Origin: Macrococcoides animalis
GTDB taxonomy: Bacteria > Bacillota > Bacilli > Staphylococcales > Staphylococcaceae
NCBI RefSeq assembly: GCF_047425875.1
Contig: NZ_CP179727.1
Location: 1,054,001-1,118,000 of the forward strand
Reading direction: 5' to 3'
Length of the DNA stretch: 64,000 bases
Every line of letters starts with the position of its first letter. Within the stretch, counting starts at the first letter, position 1. Shown in pieces: positions 61,939 to 64,000 of the stretch. Under the pieces are notes generated by a model. That model was not told where the DNA came from. It ran no database searches and was given only the letters and a program-made list of their open reading frames with translations. The translations under genes and the position numbers were made by a program.

Positions 61939-63098
61939 CGTCTATACCTCCATATGAGCATAATAATAAGTAATAATAATAGTATAACGATATGGAGATA
62001 AAACAGACTATCTGTTTTGATTAAATAGTTGTTCAGCACAAGTTCAACTAAATGATTGAAGATATGTCTAAACGGTTGATAATTTAACACGCCACCCAAT
62101 ATGTCTTTAAAGTAAATAGATGGTATCGTTGCACCTGAAAATACAATAATCAATAAAGTTAATATACACTTTAATAATATATGTAATATTTTTGGCATTA
62201 ATTCAATCAACACTAAGCTCAATATAATTATAAATATATATATTGTGATATTCATAGCTAATGGAACTGTATTGTAACTTTCAAAATATGTTGGCATATA
62301 TCTAATGATACATATTAAAACAATGGTTGCGACTGTGGCAGTATAGCACAGGCTCATTATCCCTCTTACAAGCGTCAACTTCTCATAAGAAAAGTGAAAC
62401 ATTGCAAGTCGTTCTTTCAATGCATTGTCTTGGTTCATTTTTAAGATACTGAATAGAGATAAAGCAAACATATAAATCCCGATAAAGTAAACTGCTAACG
62501 TATAATATTGGTATGGATCATAAAGTTTAATTGGTGATTCATCAAACGAACCATTACGATCAAGTCCTGTAAACAACATATCTGTCATCATTGAAAGCAT
62601 TTCTTCATTTGTTGTTTCCGGATATAACGTTTTGTATGCTTTAGCTCCACCCATTGATAACATTAACCGACTATACACTGAATCTGTTAACTGATAAATT
62701 ATAATACTCTCAACCGACTGCTTATCATATGTATACACTGAAATAGGTAATTTACCTTGTTTATAGAATGCTCTCGTCATCCCTTCATCAAATACGAAGT
62801 AACCGTCAATTTGATGTGACTTCAATCTCTTCTTCGCCGTTTCTTCATCGAACTGTTTCAGTTCAATATCACGTCCCATATTTTGCCCGTCACCTATTGC
62901 TTTAAGAATAATACTCGTCTCTTTTGATTGATCCAGATCAACTAATCCAATTGAAAACTTATCATCTTGCTTATTATTTATTTGTGTCAAAATAAGCAAT
63001 ATACCAATGACTGCTGCAAACAATAACAATATGTATACAAGCAAATACCACTTTTTCATAAGAAAAGAGTGATAAATGCTAAACAATTGACGTTTCAC
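61935..63098 (-). CDS. ABC-2 type permease, first subunit
   Basis: About 387 residues with the same plan as its neighbour: a helix near residues 18-40, a ~150-residue outside domain (SIGLVDLDQSKETSIILKAI), and five to six C-terminal helices. GTG 63098 is 8 nt from GGAG; an upstream GTG overlaps that site. Two paralogous half-permeases plus one ATPase suggest a heterodimeric exporter. Confidence 0.8.
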   Translation of the reverse strand: MKRQLFSIYHSFLMKKWYLLVYILLLFAAVIGILLILTQINNKQDDKFSIGLVDLDQSKETSIILKAIGDGQNMGRDIELKQFDEETAKKRLKSHQIDGYFVFDEGMTRAFYKQGKLPISVYTYDKQSVESIIIYQLTDSVYSRLMLSMGGAKAYKTLYPETTNEEMLSMMTDMLFTGLDRNGSFDESPIKLYDPYQYYTLAVYFIGIYMFALSLFSILKMNQDNALKERLAMFHFSYEKLTLVRGIMSLCYTATVATIVLICIIRYMPTYFESYNTVPLAMNITIYIFIIILSLVLIELMPKILHILLKCILTLLIIVFSGATIPSIYFKDILGGVLNYQPFRHIFNHLVELVLNNYLIKTDSLFYLHIVILLLLLIIMLIWRYRR

Positions 63099-63142
63099 AT
63101 TTATCACTCCTTTGGTTTGATTATTGATTATAAGATATTATG

Positions 63143-64000
63143 CTATTTTAAATCTTTTGCCACGTCTTCAAATACTTTGCCTGCATTCTCAGTAATCTCT
63201 TGTTGTAAATCTTGAAGGTCACTATCAGACATTGTACTTAAGTCTTTAGCACCATCCGATTTAACTTTTACATCTTGTTTGAGTTTAGTCACTGCATCAA
63301 TAGCGAACTTAATCGGTTCATTTTGAATATTCATAGAGAATTCTGCTTTTTGTTTTTGTTCATTGTTACCAAGATCAGTAACCATATCATTTGTATAATC
63401 TAATTTTAAATCCTGTCCAGCTAGTTGTGATAAATCTAAAGTTCCTTTATCAGTACGTTTATCTCCGTCTGTTTTAGAATCATTTACAAATAATATTTCT
63501 TTGTCGGAACCATCATTGATTTTAATCTTGTAATCATCTTTGAAATTATTATCTTTCTTAGTTGATTCACCTACTAAAGCAAAAGCTTCTGGTGCATCTT
63601 TAGAAGAGCCTTTGATATCAATTTTTATGTTATCATCAATCTTTGTTAATGCATCTAATTTTACTTCTTCTTTATCGCTAGACAATACTAAATTTCTTTT
63701 TAAGATATTTTTTCCGTCTACATAAATAGTAGATATGATTTTAGGAAATTCAGATTCTTTTTGATCTTTAAGTTCTTTTAATGCTTTATCTAATTCTTTA
63801 TCATAATCTGCATCTTTTGCTTGTTTTGTAATTAATTCTTTTAATTCTTTATCATCTTTTGCTTGTTCTAAAACTTTAGTTAAGATATTCTTCACATCTT
63901 TAGGTTGTAAAGTCATCGTTAATTTTTCTAAGTCTTTTTCTTCATCAAAGATTTTAACTTTCTCTTTATCTTTTTTGAACTGCTCGTCATTTAAATTATC
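63143..64000 (-). CDS. Lysine/aspartate-rich protein, partial (N-terminus beyond the right edge)
   Basis: The frame is open to the right edge without a stop, so at least 285 residues are present and the start is unseen; an ATG at 63914 is internal. The chain is highly charged (Lys/Asp/Glu), with beta-like repeats such as DYKIKINDGSDKEILFVND and helical ends, as in secreted or lipoprotein domains. No family recognised. It ends 44 bp before the permease gene, so it is probably the outside partner of this ABC system; a signal peptide would lie in the missing part. Confidence 0.65.
   Translation of the reverse strand, partial: DNLNDEQFKKDKEKVKIFDEEKDLEKLTMTLQPKDVKNILTKVLEQAKDDKELKELITKQAKDADYDKELDKALKELKDQKESEFPKIISTIYVDGKNILKRNLVLSSDKEEVKLDALTKIDDNIKIDIKGSSKDAPEAFALVGESTKKDNNFKDDYKIKINDGSDKEILFVNDSKTDGDKRTDKGTLDLSQLAGQDLKLDYTNDMVTDLGNNEQKQKAEFSMNIQNEPIKFAIDAVTKLKQDVKVKSDGAKDLSTMSDSDLQDLQQEITENAGKVFEDVAKDLK

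Noticed and set aside
1..64000. CRISPR arrays, tRNA or rRNA genes, insertion sequences
   Set aside because: None seen on either strand by reading; no spaced identical repeats, no rRNA-like blocks, and no transposase frames.

Overview
The window is low-GC Firmicute chromosome that I place in the Staphylococcaceae. The evidence is the NreABC oxygen/nitrate system next to narGHJI and narT, the complete staphylococcal-type Moco gene set, an Mnh2-type antiporter operon, LytSR/LrgAB, an OatA-type O-acetyltransferase, a FhuD2-type binding protein and a FepABC-type iron system. The sequences are fairly distant from the S. aureus proteins I remember, so Macrococcus or a related genus is possible, but the genus cannot be fixed from this sequence alone. 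I see no tRNA or rRNA genes, CRISPR arrays, insertion sequences or prophage; this is ordinary core chromosome with compact operons and many clear intrinsic terminators.

Layout. 1-7.4 kb: a partial NERD protein, a Bcr/CflA exporter, an aldehyde dehydrogenase, a MarR-MFS pair, a short-chain dehydrogenase-like gene and a fatty acid desaturase. 7.6-25.2 kb: an anaerobic nitrate respiration block. It holds moaA-mobA-moaD-moaE-mobB-moeA (minus), moaC (plus), narT-moeB-moaB (minus), the long narGHJI-nreABC-hemerythrin operon (minus) and fdhD (plus). 25.2-32.9 kb: bioY with a BirA box, a FhuD2-like lipoprotein with a Fur-like box, a C39-like protein, a lone modB, a PfoR-like permease plus D-lactate dehydrogenase under a perfect Rex operator, and deoD. 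33-36.8 kb: a Fur-controlled efeO-efeB-efeU (fepABC) iron operon. 36.9-44 kb: DedA, a Mn2+ (yybP-ykoY) riboswitch with a TerC exporter, a second hemerythrin-like gene, YhgE/Pip and YitT. 44-51.1 kb: esterase, mnhG2 to mnhA2, and a recombinase-fold protein without catalytic residues, all on the minus strand. 51.2-55 kb: lrgAB and lytSR. 55-64 kb: OatA, a 33-residue protein, an azoreductase, an ABC exporter, a frataxin-like YdhG protein, and an ABC-2 transporter cluster running off the right edge.

How it fits together. Nitrate enters through NarT and is reduced by NarGHI with the molybdenum cofactor made by the adjacent genes. NreABC senses oxygen and nitrate. The narG and narT promoters carry the same tandem NreC-box layout, with the proximal box 31.5 bp from a -10 element in both. 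The same spacing recurs 15 kb away, where an exact NreC box lies inside a terminator stem just upstream of a hemerythrin-like gene. A Rex-like site overlaps the narG -10 and a perfect Rex site covers the promoter of the D-lactate dehydrogenase operon, which suggests NADH-linked control of both nitrate respiration and fermentation.

Points most worth a second look: the terminator-embedded NreC box, a probable AUC start codon for mnhE, the catalytically dead recombinase leading the mnh operon, modB without modA or modC, and a small duplicated 33-residue protein absent from simple ORF calls. Start codons were chosen mainly from ribosome binding site spacing; several differ from the longest open frame.
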